A DNA stretch of 64,000 nt from Campylobacter concisus (lineage in GTDB: Bacteria; Campylobacterota; Campylobacteria; Campylobacterales; Campylobacteraceae). The stretch is taken from positions 1 through 64,000 of the forward strand of contig NZ_JXUP01000010.1 of the NCBI RefSeq assembly GCF_001891085.1, read 5' to 3'. The stretch's first letter is position 1. Each line of letters opens with the position of its first letter. The translations under genes were made by a program, and so were the position numbers. This document shows, piece by piece, positions 1-7,547 of the stretch. Below the pieces are notes generated by a model. The model was not told the DNA's origin. It did not search any database and saw nothing but the letters and a program-made list of their open reading frames with translations.

Positions 1-81
1 TAAAAAATATCGTATTTTACGTAGTTAGAGCCAAGATCAAAGTTGAGCTGGGTAAGTTAGATTTAGGTAGCTTTTAAAGGA

Positions 82-119
82 TGTCATCACAGCTGACACC
101 CTAGGGTGCATATATGTCA
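82..119. repeat. Dyad-rich segment with a 12-bp perfect palindrome
   Basis: CACCCTAGGGTG at 97-108 is a perfect palindrome. TGTCA at 82-86 is inverted as TGACA at 94-98 and recurs at 115-119. Such clustered dyads suggest protein binding or a recombination site of the accessory element that starts here. No function can be assigned from sequence alone. Confidence 0.4.
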
Positions 120-127
120 CTCTATCG

Positions 128-188
128 GTAACACGTGTGTAACACTTGTAACGTTACATACGTTACAAGTAACGTACTAACTCGTTAC
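128..188. repeat. Array of seven GTAAC/GTTAC boxes
   Basis: GTAAC occurs at 128-132, 139-143, 148-152 and 169-173. Its reverse complement GTTAC occurs at 153-157, 162-166 and 184-188, giving seven copies in 61 bp. The core at 145-169 is a perfect inverted repeat with 10-bp arms CTTGTAACGT and ACGTTACAAG around a 5-bp centre. The array lies just past the 3' end of the HTH gene, and one more GTTAC sits at 516-520 in front of the divergent operon. This looks like a multi-site operator, an iteron-like origin or a partition site. Which of these it is cannot be decided here. Confidence 0.5.
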
Positions 189-196
189 AAATGATA

Positions 197-418
197 TTAA
201 TCCTCGTTGTTTTCAGTGTAGGGCTTAACTACCTCAACGATTTTATCCATATCAAGCGATTTAATGTAGTTTTCAAGCATAAATTTTAAATAAGGTGGAT
301 ATGGAGTGCGTGACCCCCAGGCATTAACGGTTGCGTAAGGGATGTTAGATAATTCACTAAGTCGTTTTTTATTGATACCAGCTTTATTTAACAAGTTTTG
401 AAATTCGTTTTTATCCAT
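197..418 (-). CDS. Small HTH DNA-binding protein, putative element repressor
   Basis: This 73-residue protein has a helix-turn-helix-like N-terminal half at about residues 5-45, with the pattern 'NKKRLSELSNIPYATVNAWG' typical of small XRE/Cro-like regulators. The C-terminal tail is acidic. It is transcribed away from the operon starting at 574, and an 11-bp inverted repeat lies in the divergent gap. That is the arrangement of a phage or integrative-element repressor facing early genes. The assignment to DNA binding rests on the HTH pattern, and the repressor role is inferred from position. No integrase or structural phage gene is visible in the window. Confidence 0.6.
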   Translation of the reverse strand: MDKNEFQNLLNKAGINKKRLSELSNIPYATVNAWGSRTPYPPYLKFMLENYIKSLDMDKIVEVVKPYTENNED

Positions 419-443
419 TTTTAGCCTTTATTTTTTATGAAAT

Positions 444-491
444 AATAGCATAACGCAATAAAAAATAAAAATAAAATATTGTTATGCTATT
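444..491. promoter_or_regulatory. Candidate operator: 11-bp inverted repeat in divergent gap
   Basis: AATAGCATAAC at 444-454 is repeated as its exact reverse complement GTTATGCTATT at 481-491, around an AT-rich 26-bp spacer. It lies 26 bp upstream of the HTH gene start (418) and 83 bp upstream of the divergent operon (574). This fits a two-half-site operator for the HTH protein. The arms are seen directly; the binding protein is inferred. Confidence 0.5.
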
Positions 492-573
492 TTAGTTAAT
501 AATCTTTTAAGTATCGTTACAATATGATTTTACTTAAAATTAATAGCGTAAATATACTTTTAAAGGAGAACAA

Positions 574-939
574 ATGTTAATCCCAACCAATTCAGACAGA
601 CCAATGTTTAAAAGGTTTCATGAGTTTGTTATCGAGCAGAACAATGGCAACACAGAGGCAAGCGAACAAACACTTTATGATGTGGCATACTCGCTATTTT
701 ATGAGAGCCACACGCTAAGAAGCGAAAATGCTAGGGTTTTAATGCATAATGGCAAATTTCACGCACAACATGTCGAGCTAGAGGAGCAAAACGAGCAATT
801 AAAAGCCAAGATAGAGCAAGCAAAAGCAAAGTTTGAAAGGCTAGCTAGTAATTACGTAGCCTTGTGCGATGAGATAGACGAGTTAAAAAAAGAAAATGCA
901 GAGCTAAAAAGCAAATTATCACTAAAGGGGCAAAAATGA
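574..939 (+). CDS. Hypothetical coiled-coil protein
   Basis: This 121-residue protein has no recognised family. From about residue 62 to the end it is rich in E, K, Q and L with heptad-like spacing, so a long coiled coil is likely. The N-terminal half is mixed and soluble, and there is no signal peptide or membrane segment. A good Shine-Dalgarno (AAAGGAG) lies just upstream of the ATG. Its stop overlaps the next gene's start (ATGA, 936-939), so it is the first gene of a translationally coupled three-gene operon. It is probably an accessory-element early gene of unknown role. Confidence 0.55.
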   Translation: MLIPTNSDRPMFKRFHEFVIEQNNGNTEASEQTLYDVAYSLFYESHTLRSENARVLMHNGKFHAQHVELEEQNEQLKAKIEQAKAKFERLASNYVALCDEIDELKKENAELKSKLSLKGQK

Positions 940-1163
940 AGTTAGTTTTTAACGAAATCAATAAGAATTTTGAGTTAGGCATTGAAATAACTTGCGTATT
1001 AGGGCAAGTATCAACGTTAATGCTAGCACTAGCAAATAAACACGAGAGCATAGACGACAATGAGAGGCTAAACGCTACTTATCTACTAAGTGGTATTTTA
1101 CTCGATATTGCCTCAACGCTTGACGATTATGCACTAAAAGACACAAAAGCGACTAAGGGGTAA
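936..1163 (+). CDS. Hypothetical small protein of the accessory operon
   Basis: This 75-residue soluble, acidic protein has no recognised domain. It starts at an ATG overlapping the stop of the preceding coiled-coil gene by 4 nt, which implies coupled translation. The next ORF begins 5 nt after its stop. The central stretch (residues about 15-60) is predicted helical by composition. Nothing in the sequence gives a function. Confidence 0.5.
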   Translation: MKLVFNEINKNFELGIEITCVLGQVSTLMLALANKHESIDDNERLNATYLLSGILLDIASTLDDYALKDTKATKG

Positions 1164-1167
1164 GAAA

Positions 1168-1506
1168 ATGACGGCCAAGAGATGCGTAAGACTATACGAG
1201 CTTGAAAGGGCTCGAAGCTTTGATGAGCTAATAAGCACACTAGAGCAAAGCCAGGACGTTAGCAGAGATGAAGCCATTTATCAAGCAGGGGCTAAGGCGT
1301 GGCTATTCGTAGATTATTACATTAACGAGCTCAGGCACGCAGAAGCACAAGTAAAGCACTTAAAAAGACAGCTTGACCGCCTAAGCCCTGGTGATAGAAG
1401 CAAAGAGGACTTTAATAAAAATAACCCCTTAGAAGCCAAAGGGATTTTTAAATGGCATAAGCCCTTAAAAGGTGCGAGCTTGCAAAACGATATGCAAGCA
1501 AGCTAA
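1168..1506 (+). CDS. Hypothetical protein, third gene of the accessory operon
   Basis: This 112-residue protein is of unknown family. Residues about 10-85 are mostly helical and charged, ending in a short coiled-coil-like segment (EAQVKHLKRQLDRL). The tail is basic. The ATG follows a purine-rich stretch (AAGGGGTAAG) 4-13 nt upstream. It ends the operon. It has no signal peptide, membrane span or known DNA-binding motif. The gene sits in the part of the window that looks like an integrated element. Confidence 0.5.
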   Translation: MTAKRCVRLYELERARSFDELISTLEQSQDVSRDEAIYQAGAKAWLFVDYYINELRHAEAQVKHLKRQLDRLSPGDRSKEDFNKNNPLEAKGIFKWHKPLKGASLQNDMQAS

Positions 1507-1578
1507 TCATAATCTAAAGGGGCGAGGCTAGCCACTAACCTCATCACTCCACGAGAGGGTAAACAGCCTTTTTCATAA

Positions 1579-1923
1579 AATATTGAAAAAATCAAAAAGG
1601 CTAAATCAATCCTGCCAAAAGAGTTTAACACACTTGAAACCTTTTTTAAAATCCTTGATAAATTCTATCCAGACTGGGAGAAGCGAGCAGATGATTATTA
1701 CTTAACCTAAATAGCCTTTTTAATCCTAAAAGTATTTAATAGCCCTTACACGGACGAAACTATTATTAACAATTTGAGAGTTATGAAAGTGAGTAAATAC
1801 GATAAAGAGCTAGCCAAAATTTACGCTTTGCCACTAGAGGCTTACAAGTGTATTATGACAAATAGAATGAAGCCAGACAGAGCAAAGGCGAGCGCAAAAC
1901 GATATGTAAAAAATACGATGTAA
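1579..1923 (+). pseudogene. Broken small gene with an in-frame TAA
   Basis: One reading frame runs from 1579 to a TAA at 1708-1710 and then stays open to the TAA at 1921-1923. The first part reads as a plausible soluble protein (LPKEFNTLETFFKILDKFY...). The second continues with ELAKIYALPLEAYKC and a basic tail. No ATG, GTG or TTG is available at the 5' end of the first part, so it has lost both its start and its continuity. The 3' part could still be translated from the ATG at 1783 as a 46-residue protein. No family is recognised. Confidence 0.4.
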
Positions 1924-2322
1924 AGAAACGGCTATTTATTTAAATACCAAAGCATAAAACAGCAAAGAAACAGCAAAAGCTTTCGCAAAGGCAAGAACCG
2001 GAGCAAGCGAGGTTTTAAATAGTAAGTGCGAAAAGTTACCATACAAACAACGATAAAAACAAGGCTAAAAGCGAAAAGTTACCACTAAAAAGAATGGGAA
2101 CAAAAATGAGCACTCAGCTGAAGCTCAAATAACGCTATTATCGGCACAAACTCAAAAATCAGAAATAGAAATGAGCGCCTAAGTGAATACCATGCGAATA
2201 CTAGTAAGCACGCAATAAGCGTATAAAGTGGGTAGTTAGTGAATAAAAGTGAATGCCAAAGAGTGAATACTAAGCCACCTTTTAACAATACAAGCTAAAA
2301 TAATCAAAAGAAAGGGTTGCAA
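1924..2322. other. Non-coding stretch with short direct repeats
   Basis: No convincing gene was found here. A 14-bp direct repeat GCGAAAAGTTACCA occurs at 2028-2041 and 2071-2084. AGTGAAT occurs at 2182, 2238, 2248 and 2262, the last three with 10- and 14-bp spacing. Short ORFs in this stretch are interrupted. It looks like decayed element DNA, though the repeats could be binding sites. The 67-residue minus-strand ORF at 2085-2288 lacks coding features. Confidence 0.35.
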
Positions 2323-2547
2323 ATGCAGACATTAACCATACGGACAGATAACGCCGATTTCATAGAAAAAGCAAGAGAGATACTAATAACGCTAGCTAAA
2401 TTTGACGGCGTGAAGCTAAACCTAAGCGATGAGGTTAAATATCAATCGCGCTTTAGCGAATATGAAGCGGACGTTGAGGCTATCAGACGCGGAGAGCTTG
2501 AAACCTATCCGCTGGAGGGAATACGCGACGAGATAGCCAAATGGTAA
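2323..2547 (+). CDS. Antitoxin of a RelE/ParE-type toxin-antitoxin pair
   Basis: This 74-residue protein starts at ATG 2323, preceded by AAAGGG with suitable spacing; an in-frame TTG 6 nt upstream is less likely. The N-terminus (QTLTIRTDNADFIEKAREIL) resembles a short strand plus helices that could form a dimeric DNA-binding domain. The C-terminus is acidic and amphipathic, as expected for the toxin-wrapping tail. It overlaps the downstream toxin gene by 7 nt, the usual antitoxin-first order. Identification rests on size, order and overlap with a recognisable toxin, so the antitoxin family is uncertain. Confidence 0.6.
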   Translation: MQTLTIRTDNADFIEKAREILITLAKFDGVKLNLSDEVKYQSRFSEYEADVEAIRRGELETYPLEGIRDEIAKW

Positions 2548-2807
2548 TTAGACGCACAGCACGTTTTAACCTCGAATTAAAAGCAGTGTTTGACTTTATC
2601 GCAAAGGATAGCCCAAGCAGGGCGCAGAGTTTTGTTAGCAAGTTACTAGACGCCGTGGAGCTTTTGAGCGACAACCCACGACTAGGACGAGCGATAACGG
2701 ACGACAAAAGAGAGCTAATCGCCAAAGGCTATGTAATACCCTACTTAATCAACAAAGACGCCATTAAACTTTTAGGCATTTACAAGGCTAACGAGTGGGG
2801 AGAGTGA
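2541..2807 (+). CDS. RelE/ParE family toxin
   Basis: This 88-residue protein has the compact ParE/RelE layout: an N-terminal basic strand (VIRRTARFNLELKAVFDFI), two helices (PSRAQSFVSKLLDAVELL), the conserved 'NPRLGRAI' turn, then strands including 'KGYVIPYLI'. Family members inhibit DNA gyrase (ParE) or cleave mRNA at the ribosome (RelE); sequence alone does not separate these. It starts inside the antitoxin gene (7-nt overlap), so translation is coupled. The pair probably stabilises the accessory element. Confidence 0.75.
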   Translation: MVIRRTARFNLELKAVFDFIAKDSPSRAQSFVSKLLDAVELLSDNPRLGRAITDDKRELIAKGYVIPYLINKDAIKLLGIYKANEWGE

Positions 2808-2833
2808 AACGTATAAAAGCGATAACGTTTCAC
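2804..2833 (+). terminator. Stem-loop overlapping the toxin stop codon
   Basis: GTGAAACGT at 2804-2812 pairs perfectly with ACGTTTCAC at 2825-2833 across a 12-nt loop. The left arm covers the toxin's TGA stop. There is no strong T-run after it, so it may be a weak terminator or a protein-binding dyad. Confidence 0.4.
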
Positions 2834-3353
2834 AAAATAACCTTAATTAAGTTTTCGAGCAAAAAAGAGATGAAAACTACTAATCCTTAAGCCAAAACGA
2901 CCACTTTAAGCGTCCGAAACTTAAATCATTTAACTTTACAACTTTACAATCCCCTATTTTAGGCACTTATGATAGTTTTGTATTGAAAACTAAACTTTTC
3001 ATAACCAAAAATTTAATCGCTTGAACCTTAAAAGCTCGAGTGTAAGTTTGAGTGTAAAAATTATTGCTTTTAATTTTCTCAAAATACGATAATAACGGAC
3101 TTTAGAGCTAAAATCATTTTTCGCTTAACTCCACCATAAATCTAAATACATCTATCATTATTTATACCTTTTGCTAAAAATAACTTTTTACCAAAAAATA
3201 AGATGCCAATATGTAAAAATTTAATGGATAATTGATATTAAGACCCTTATCAACATTAGTAAAAGTTAATAACTAAAAAATAATTTTATAAATTTTTATC
3301 TTGCTTTAACAAAAAATAAAATAATATTCGCTATTAAAATTCAAAGGAAAAAA
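2834..3353. other. AT-rich intergenic region, no gene seen
   Basis: No ORF of credible composition lies in these 520 bp, and no tRNA or attachment duplication was recognised. TTGATA at 3234-3239 and TATCAA at 3248-3253 form a loose dyad upstream of the PepSY gene that could be an iron-regulator (Fur-like) site, but the match is weak. A purine-rich Shine-Dalgarno (AAAGGAAAA) precedes the ATG at 3354. Confidence 0.4.
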
Positions 3354-4478
3354 ATGTTTTTAAAACGAGGAAAAATCATTTTCAACATCCACCTAATAAT
3401 TGGACTAATTGCGGCTATTCCGCTAATATTCATGACTCTTTCAGCACCATTTGCATCTTATAGAGAAGAGATCAAAAGCGCAATAAATAAAAATTTTATA
3501 AACTTAGTTCCTAGCGAAAAAACAAATTTAAGTTTAAATGAACTCCTAGCTAAAGCAAAAAGTGAGATTCAATTTGATACGCTTGAAAGCTTACAAATAG
3601 GTGGAGCAAATGAAGCTTATCGTATAAGCATTACAAAGGATAAAAAGCAATTAAATTTCTTCATAGATCCAAGAAGTGGCGAAGTTATTAGCGAGGACTG
3701 GGGTGAGAAATTTCGTATCATTATCTTAAGTCTTCATAGAAATTTAGGACTTGCCTTGCTTGATAGCAAAGTACCAGCCAATATCGGCAAACAAATAGTT
3801 GCCATTAGCTCTATCATCATGGCTCTGCTTGCTATCAGTGGCCTCATCCTCTACGCACCAGCGATCAAGCGAAATTTCTTAAATTCGCTAAAAATTAAAC
3901 CAAAAGCAAAGGGCTACGCCTGCTTCTACAACCTTCACACTAGCCTTGGCACCTACGTGGCGATCTTGCTTGTGGTGATGTCGCTAACTGGACTTTACTG
4001 GTCTTATGGCTGGGTCAGAAGCGGTGTAAATAGTATATTTTTTGATCTAAAAACAGCTCCAATGAAAAAAAGTCTACCACAATCAAATTTACTCCCAATA
4101 AGCGACGAGAAATTTAAAGAGATCGAGACTGCGGAGCAAATTTTTAAAGATAACGTCACACTAGAGCTAAAATCGCTCACGATAAACGTACCTGAAAATA
4201 ACCAAACTACCTACACTATAAACTACGAAACTAGCGAGAGCCAAGTGGGCAAGCTAAAGCTTGACGCTAGCGCTGGCAAGATCAAAGAAAACAAGCTTGT
4301 TAGCAAGTCTGAGAGCATCCCAGAGGCAAAAAAGGCTGGGCGAAAAGTGCTTAGCTTGCACACTGGAGAGATGTTTGGCGAAATTGGTCAGGTAGTGTTT
4401 GCCGTATCATGTGTGATCGCGGTTTTACTAATCATAACTGGCTTTTTAATGACCATAAAAAGGACTAAGGCACTCTAA
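3354..4478 (+). CDS. PepSY-associated transmembrane protein
   Basis: This 374-residue inner-membrane protein has four clear hydrophobic spans: about residues 10-35, 145-170, 195-220 and 345-368. Between the first two and the last two are periplasmic PepSY-like domains, including 'YRISITKDKKQLNFFIDPRSGEV'. Histidines in 'LHRNLGLALL', 'LHTSLGTYV' and 'LHTGEMFGE' match the conserved pattern of the PepSY_TM family. These proteins are often linked to siderophore or haem iron handling, sometimes as ferric reductases. No siderophore gene is adjacent, so the substrate is unknown. It is a single gene with its own ribosome-binding site. Confidence 0.8.
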   Translation: MFLKRGKIIFNIHLIIGLIAAIPLIFMTLSAPFASYREEIKSAINKNFINLVPSEKTNLSLNELLAKAKSEIQFDTLESLQIGGANEAYRISITKDKKQLNFFIDPRSGEVISEDWGEKFRIIILSLHRNLGLALLDSKVPANIGKQIVAISSIIMALLAISGLILYAPAIKRNFLNSLKIKPKAKGYACFYNLHTSLGTYVAILLVVMSLTGLYWSYGWVRSGVNSIFFDLKTAPMKKSLPQSNLLPISDEKFKEIETAEQIFKDNVTLELKSLTINVPENNQTTYTINYETSESQVGKLKLDASAGKIKENKLVSKSESIPEAKKAGRKVLSLHTGEMFGEIGQVVFAVSCVIAVLLIITGFLMTIKRTKAL

Positions 4479-4549
4479 ATAAAAGTAAATTTTTACCTTG
4501 CTTTGGGTAAGATTTTGAGAAATTTTTACTACAAACAAGAGAGAAATTT

Positions 4550-5572
4550 ATGAATAGAAAACGCATATACAACCCAAGTTCAAATGAAAATTTGACCGAC
4601 AGAAGAGTCTTTAACGGCAACCCACACGGCATTTTAAATTTCACCAAGGCAAAATACGAGTGGGCGTTAAAGCTTTGGGACCTCATGGAGGCAAATACCT
4701 GGTTTCCAAAGGAGGTCGATACCACCGATGACGTGCGCGACTACGCCTACAACCTCACAGAGGCCGAAAAACGCATGTATGACCTAGTCTGGAGCCAGCT
4801 CATCTCGATGGATAGCTTTCAGACAAACAACCTAGCTGATAACATCAACCCTTACATTACCGCGCCAGAGATTAACGCCGTGCTAAGCCGCCAAGCCTAC
4901 GAAGAGGCAAACCACAGCAAGTCTTACGCTGTCATGGTCGAAGCGATCTGTGACAATACCGACCTCATCTACGAGATGGAGAAGCACGACGATGTATTGC
5001 GCGAGAAAAACGACTACATCTCAAGTGTCTATGAGGAGCTTGCAGGTGAAGTAACTGACGAAAAACTACTTCTTGCGATGGTTGCCAACCAAATTTTAGA
5101 GGGTATCTATTTTTACAGCGGCTTTACAGCGATCTACGCTCTAGCTCGTGCGGGCAAGATGCTGGGCTCAGCGCAGATGATACGCTTCATCCAACGCGAC
5201 GAGATCACGCACCTACTTTTGTTTCAAAACATGATAAATTCAGTCCGCAAAGAGAGATCTGACCTTTTCACAACTGAAACTGAGGCAAAAATTTATGATA
5301 TGTTTGAAAAAGCTGGAAATTTAGAGATCAAATGGGGCAAATACATCACTCAAAACCAAATAATGGGCTTTACTGATGATATCATCGAGCAGTACATCCA
5401 CTATCTCATCGACCAACGCCTAGTTGCGATCGGCCTAAAACGCAAATACAACGTAGCTCACCCTATCAAATGGGTCGATGACTTTGCGAAATTTAACGAC
5501 CAAAAGTCAAATTTCTTTGAAGCAAAGGTGACAAACTATAGCAAGGGAAGTATCAGCTTTGATGACTTTTAA
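4550..5572 (+). CDS. nrdB: Ribonucleotide reductase class Ia, beta subunit
   Basis: NrdB holds the diiron-tyrosyl radical cofactor that starts reduction of ribonucleoside diphosphates by NrdA. The 340 residues show the cofactor ligands: D88, then E119, H122 and radical Tyr126 within 'YEEANHSKSY', and the second set in 'QILEGIYFYSGF' and 'RDEITHLLLF'. The length is normal. AAGAGAGAA precedes the ATG. Its partner nrdA lies about 30 kb away at 35615-37990, so the two subunits are not co-transcribed. The downstream lipoprotein gene overlaps its 3' end by 11 nt. Confidence 0.95.
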   Translation: MNRKRIYNPSSNENLTDRRVFNGNPHGILNFTKAKYEWALKLWDLMEANTWFPKEVDTTDDVRDYAYNLTEAEKRMYDLVWSQLISMDSFQTNNLADNINPYITAPEINAVLSRQAYEEANHSKSYAVMVEAICDNTDLIYEMEKHDDVLREKNDYISSVYEELAGEVTDEKLLLAMVANQILEGIYFYSGFTAIYALARAGKMLGSAQMIRFIQRDEITHLLLFQNMINSVRKERSDLFTTETEAKIYDMFEKAGNLEIKWGKYITQNQIMGFTDDIIEQYIHYLIDQRLVAIGLKRKYNVAHPIKWVDDFAKFNDQKSNFFEAKVTNYSKGSISFDDF

Positions 5573-6050
5573 AAATAGCATCTTAGCCCTTGCCTGCGTG
5601 CTTTTTGCGGGGTGTGCGAGCAGCAATCAAAGGATAATTGATCAAGCAAATAAAAATAATCTCGAAAATTTCTACGCCTACAAGCTTGTTAAGGTAAAAG
5701 AGACAAGCCAAGCGGAAATCTATCAAGAGATGCCAAACGGTGAAATTGCACCAAGTTTCGCACCGCTAGGATCTGTGCTAGGAAATGACGTGATGTTTGG
5801 CATAAACAAACAGTGTGGCTTTGAAGCAAAAGATCTAAAAGAGGTAAGAATAGTTTCACATGATGAGGCTAGGGGTCTTGGCTTTGAGGTCTGGGTCTTT
5901 AACGATTCATTCTCCCAGAGAGATGATAAAATCACAGCTATAAGCGTTATTTTAAAAGCTACACCAAACATAGGTGGTACGGATATAAACTGCAAAATTC
6001 CAAAAGACTGCCACGACGAAAAACCTATGACATTTGTATTTGGAAAATAA
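5562..6050 (+). CDS. Putative lipoprotein of unknown function
   Basis: The ATG at 5562 gives 162 residues; a TTG 3 nt upstream is also open. The start lies inside the end of nrdB, so translation is probably coupled. The N-terminus is a lipoprotein signal with lipobox LFAGC, so the mature protein would begin at Cys and be anchored to a membrane facing the periplasm. The mature part is hydrophilic, with three further cysteines (KQCGF, DINCK, KDCHD) that could form disulfides. No family was recognised. It is followed directly by the nitrilase-family gene. Confidence 0.7.
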   Translation: MTFKNSILALACVLFAGCASSNQRIIDQANKNNLENFYAYKLVKVKETSQAEIYQEMPNGEIAPSFAPLGSVLGNDVMFGINKQCGFEAKDLKEVRIVSHDEARGLGFEVWVFNDSFSQRDDKITAISVILKATPNIGGTDINCKIPKDCHDEKPMTFVFGK

Positions 6051-6818
6051 ATGAGCGAAAATTTAAACCTAATAAGCCTAACTTTAAAGGCAAAAAATGC
6101 AACAGATCGCCTAGAAGAGCTTGCAAATTTAGTTGAGGCTGCGCCTGAAAACTCACTCATTCTTGCAAGCGAGCTTTGCATAAGTGGATATGATTTCGAC
6201 GGCTTTTTCGCAGGGGCAAACAAAGCGATGCTCGGTGGCATGATAGGCAGCTTTGATGCAATGCTACTTGAACGCTTGCAAGAGGCGCTTAGCCCAGATA
6301 AATTTCTTGGTTTTACGCACCTTACTAGCCTAAACAAAAGTGCAGGGCTCGCTCAAATTTCAAATCTAAATCCGCACCAGCCAAAAATTTATAACGAATT
6401 TTTGCTTCTTAACTCAAATAATGTTTTTCATTCACAATTTAAAGCCGAACTTTTTAGGCCAAATTTAGAGCATGAAATTTTTGCCGCTGGCGAGGTGAGC
6501 GATATAAATGCCTTTAATTTTAGAGGGCTCAAGCTTGGCGTGCTAATATGCTTTGAACTACGCGATAGCACACTTTGGGCAAAGCTAAAAGGATGTGACA
6601 TCATCATGGTGCCAGCCATGTGGGGTAAGGCTAGAGAGGATGCTTATCTTAGCCTATGCAAGGCTCTAGCTATCGCAAACAACTGCTACGTCATGATCTC
6701 AAGCTCTCTTGCATTAGAAGTTGCTGGAGTATTTTTACCAGATGGCACGTTAGAGCAAAGCGCGGTTTTTGATGCAAATTTGATCACGCAGATAAAGAAA
6801 AACTTAGGGCTTTTATAA
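6051..6818 (+). CDS. Carbon-nitrogen hydrolase (nitrilase superfamily)
   Basis: This 255-residue enzyme starts at the ATG immediately after the stop of the lipoprotein gene. The nitrilase catalytic triad is visible: Glu in 'LASELCISGYDF', Lys in 'FKAELF' and Cys in 'GVLICFELRD'. Family members hydrolyse amides or nitriles or act as amidases on damaged metabolites. The exact substrate cannot be read from the sequence. It is the third gene of the nrdB-lipoprotein-nitrilase run; pcm follows after a possible internal promoter. Confidence 0.85.
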   Translation: MSENLNLISLTLKAKNATDRLEELANLVEAAPENSLILASELCISGYDFDGFFAGANKAMLGGMIGSFDAMLLERLQEALSPDKFLGFTHLTSLNKSAGLAQISNLNPHQPKIYNEFLLLNSNNVFHSQFKAELFRPNLEHEIFAAGEVSDINAFNFRGLKLGVLICFELRDSTLWAKLKGCDIIMVPAMWGKAREDAYLSLCKALAIANNCYVMISSSLALEVAGVFLPDGTLEQSAVFDANLITQIKKNLGLL

Positions 6819-6835
6819 ATTTTAAGATAAGCTTT

Positions 6836-6855
6836 AAATCGTATAATAACGATTT
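6836..6855 (+). promoter_or_regulatory. Candidate promoter with dyad upstream of pcm
   Basis: TATAAT at 6842-6847 lies 32 nt upstream of the pcm TTG start. It sits inside an inverted repeat, AAATCGT (6836-6842) and ACGATTT (6849-6855). This could be a -10 box under a regulator or a small hairpin. Confidence 0.4.
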
Positions 6856-6878
6856 AATTTTTATTTAGGATATAAATT

Positions 6879-7511
6879 TTGACCCAACTAGAAGCGATAA
6901 AATGCCAAAATTTGGCTAGCGATATAGCCGACGAGATCACGCTAAGCCCACTTTTGTTCGATGCGATAGCCACCACTGAGCGTGAAATTTTTGTACCAAT
7001 CACTGCACATGCTTATAAGCTCGATGCTCAGCCGATACTGGGCAATCAGTGGATCAGCTCACCGCTAACTGTGGCAAAGATGACAATGGCACTAGAGTGC
7101 GAAAATATGGACAATATCCTAGAAATAGGCTGCGGTAGTGGCTATCAAGCAGCGATTTTAAGCAAACTTGCACATAGAATTTTTAGTGTCGAGCGTATAG
7201 AAAAGCTAGCCATGGAGGCGAAAAAACGCTTCGAGGCACTAAAAATAAAAAACGTGCATGTAAGATATGACGATGGCAACAACGGCTGGCGAAGCTACGC
7301 ACCATTTGATCGGATCTTGCTCTCGGCAGCTGCTGACGAGATCTCACCAAATTTATTTAAGCAGCTTAAAAATGGTGGAATTTTAGTAGCTCCAATGAAA
7401 AAAGATGGCAAGCAATTTATCGCTAAATTTAAAAAAGATAAAGATGGAAATTTAGAAAAAGAGTACTTGGATGAGTGCCTTTTTGTGCCACTTCTTGAAG
7501 GTAGAGAGTAG
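6879..7511 (+). CDS. pcm: Protein-L-isoaspartate O-methyltransferase
   Basis: This SAM-dependent enzyme methylates L-isoaspartyl residues in aged proteins so they can revert to aspartate. The 210-residue protein carries the SAM motif I 'ILEIGCGSGYQAAIL' and the family motif 'PQ/PILGNQWISSPLTVAKM' in the form AQPILGNQWISSP. The start is TTG at 6879, with a purine stretch (TAGGAT) upstream; no good ATG exists nearby. It is the last gene before a convergent hairpin. Confidence 0.9.
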   Translation: MTQLEAIKCQNLASDIADEITLSPLLFDAIATTEREIFVPITAHAYKLDAQPILGNQWISSPLTVAKMTMALECENMDNILEIGCGSGYQAAILSKLAHRIFSVERIEKLAMEAKKRFEALKIKNVHVRYDDGNNGWRSYAPFDRILLSAAADEISPNLFKQLKNGGILVAPMKKDGKQFIAKFKKDKDGNLEKEYLDECLFVPLLEGRE

Positions 7512-7519
7512 CCTAAAAT

Positions 7520-7543
7520 TAGGCAAAGCCTAAGCCTTGCCTA
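7520..7543. terminator. Stem-loop between convergent pcm and barrel genes
   Basis: TAGGCAA (7520-7526) pairs with TTGCCTA (7537-7543), with a further G-C pair inside. It lies between the pcm stop and the stop of the minus-strand gene, so it could serve both. T-runs are weak. Confidence 0.45.
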
Positions 7544-7547
7544 AATG

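Noticed and set aside
2085..2288. 67-residue minus-strand ORF in the repeat region
   Set aside because: There is no ribosome-binding site and no family; it follows from the repeated AGTGAAT/AAGTTACC sequence.
5723..6337. 204-residue minus-strand ORF across the lipoprotein and nitrilase genes
   Set aside because: It is antisense to two well-supported genes and has Ser/Phe-rich shadow composition.
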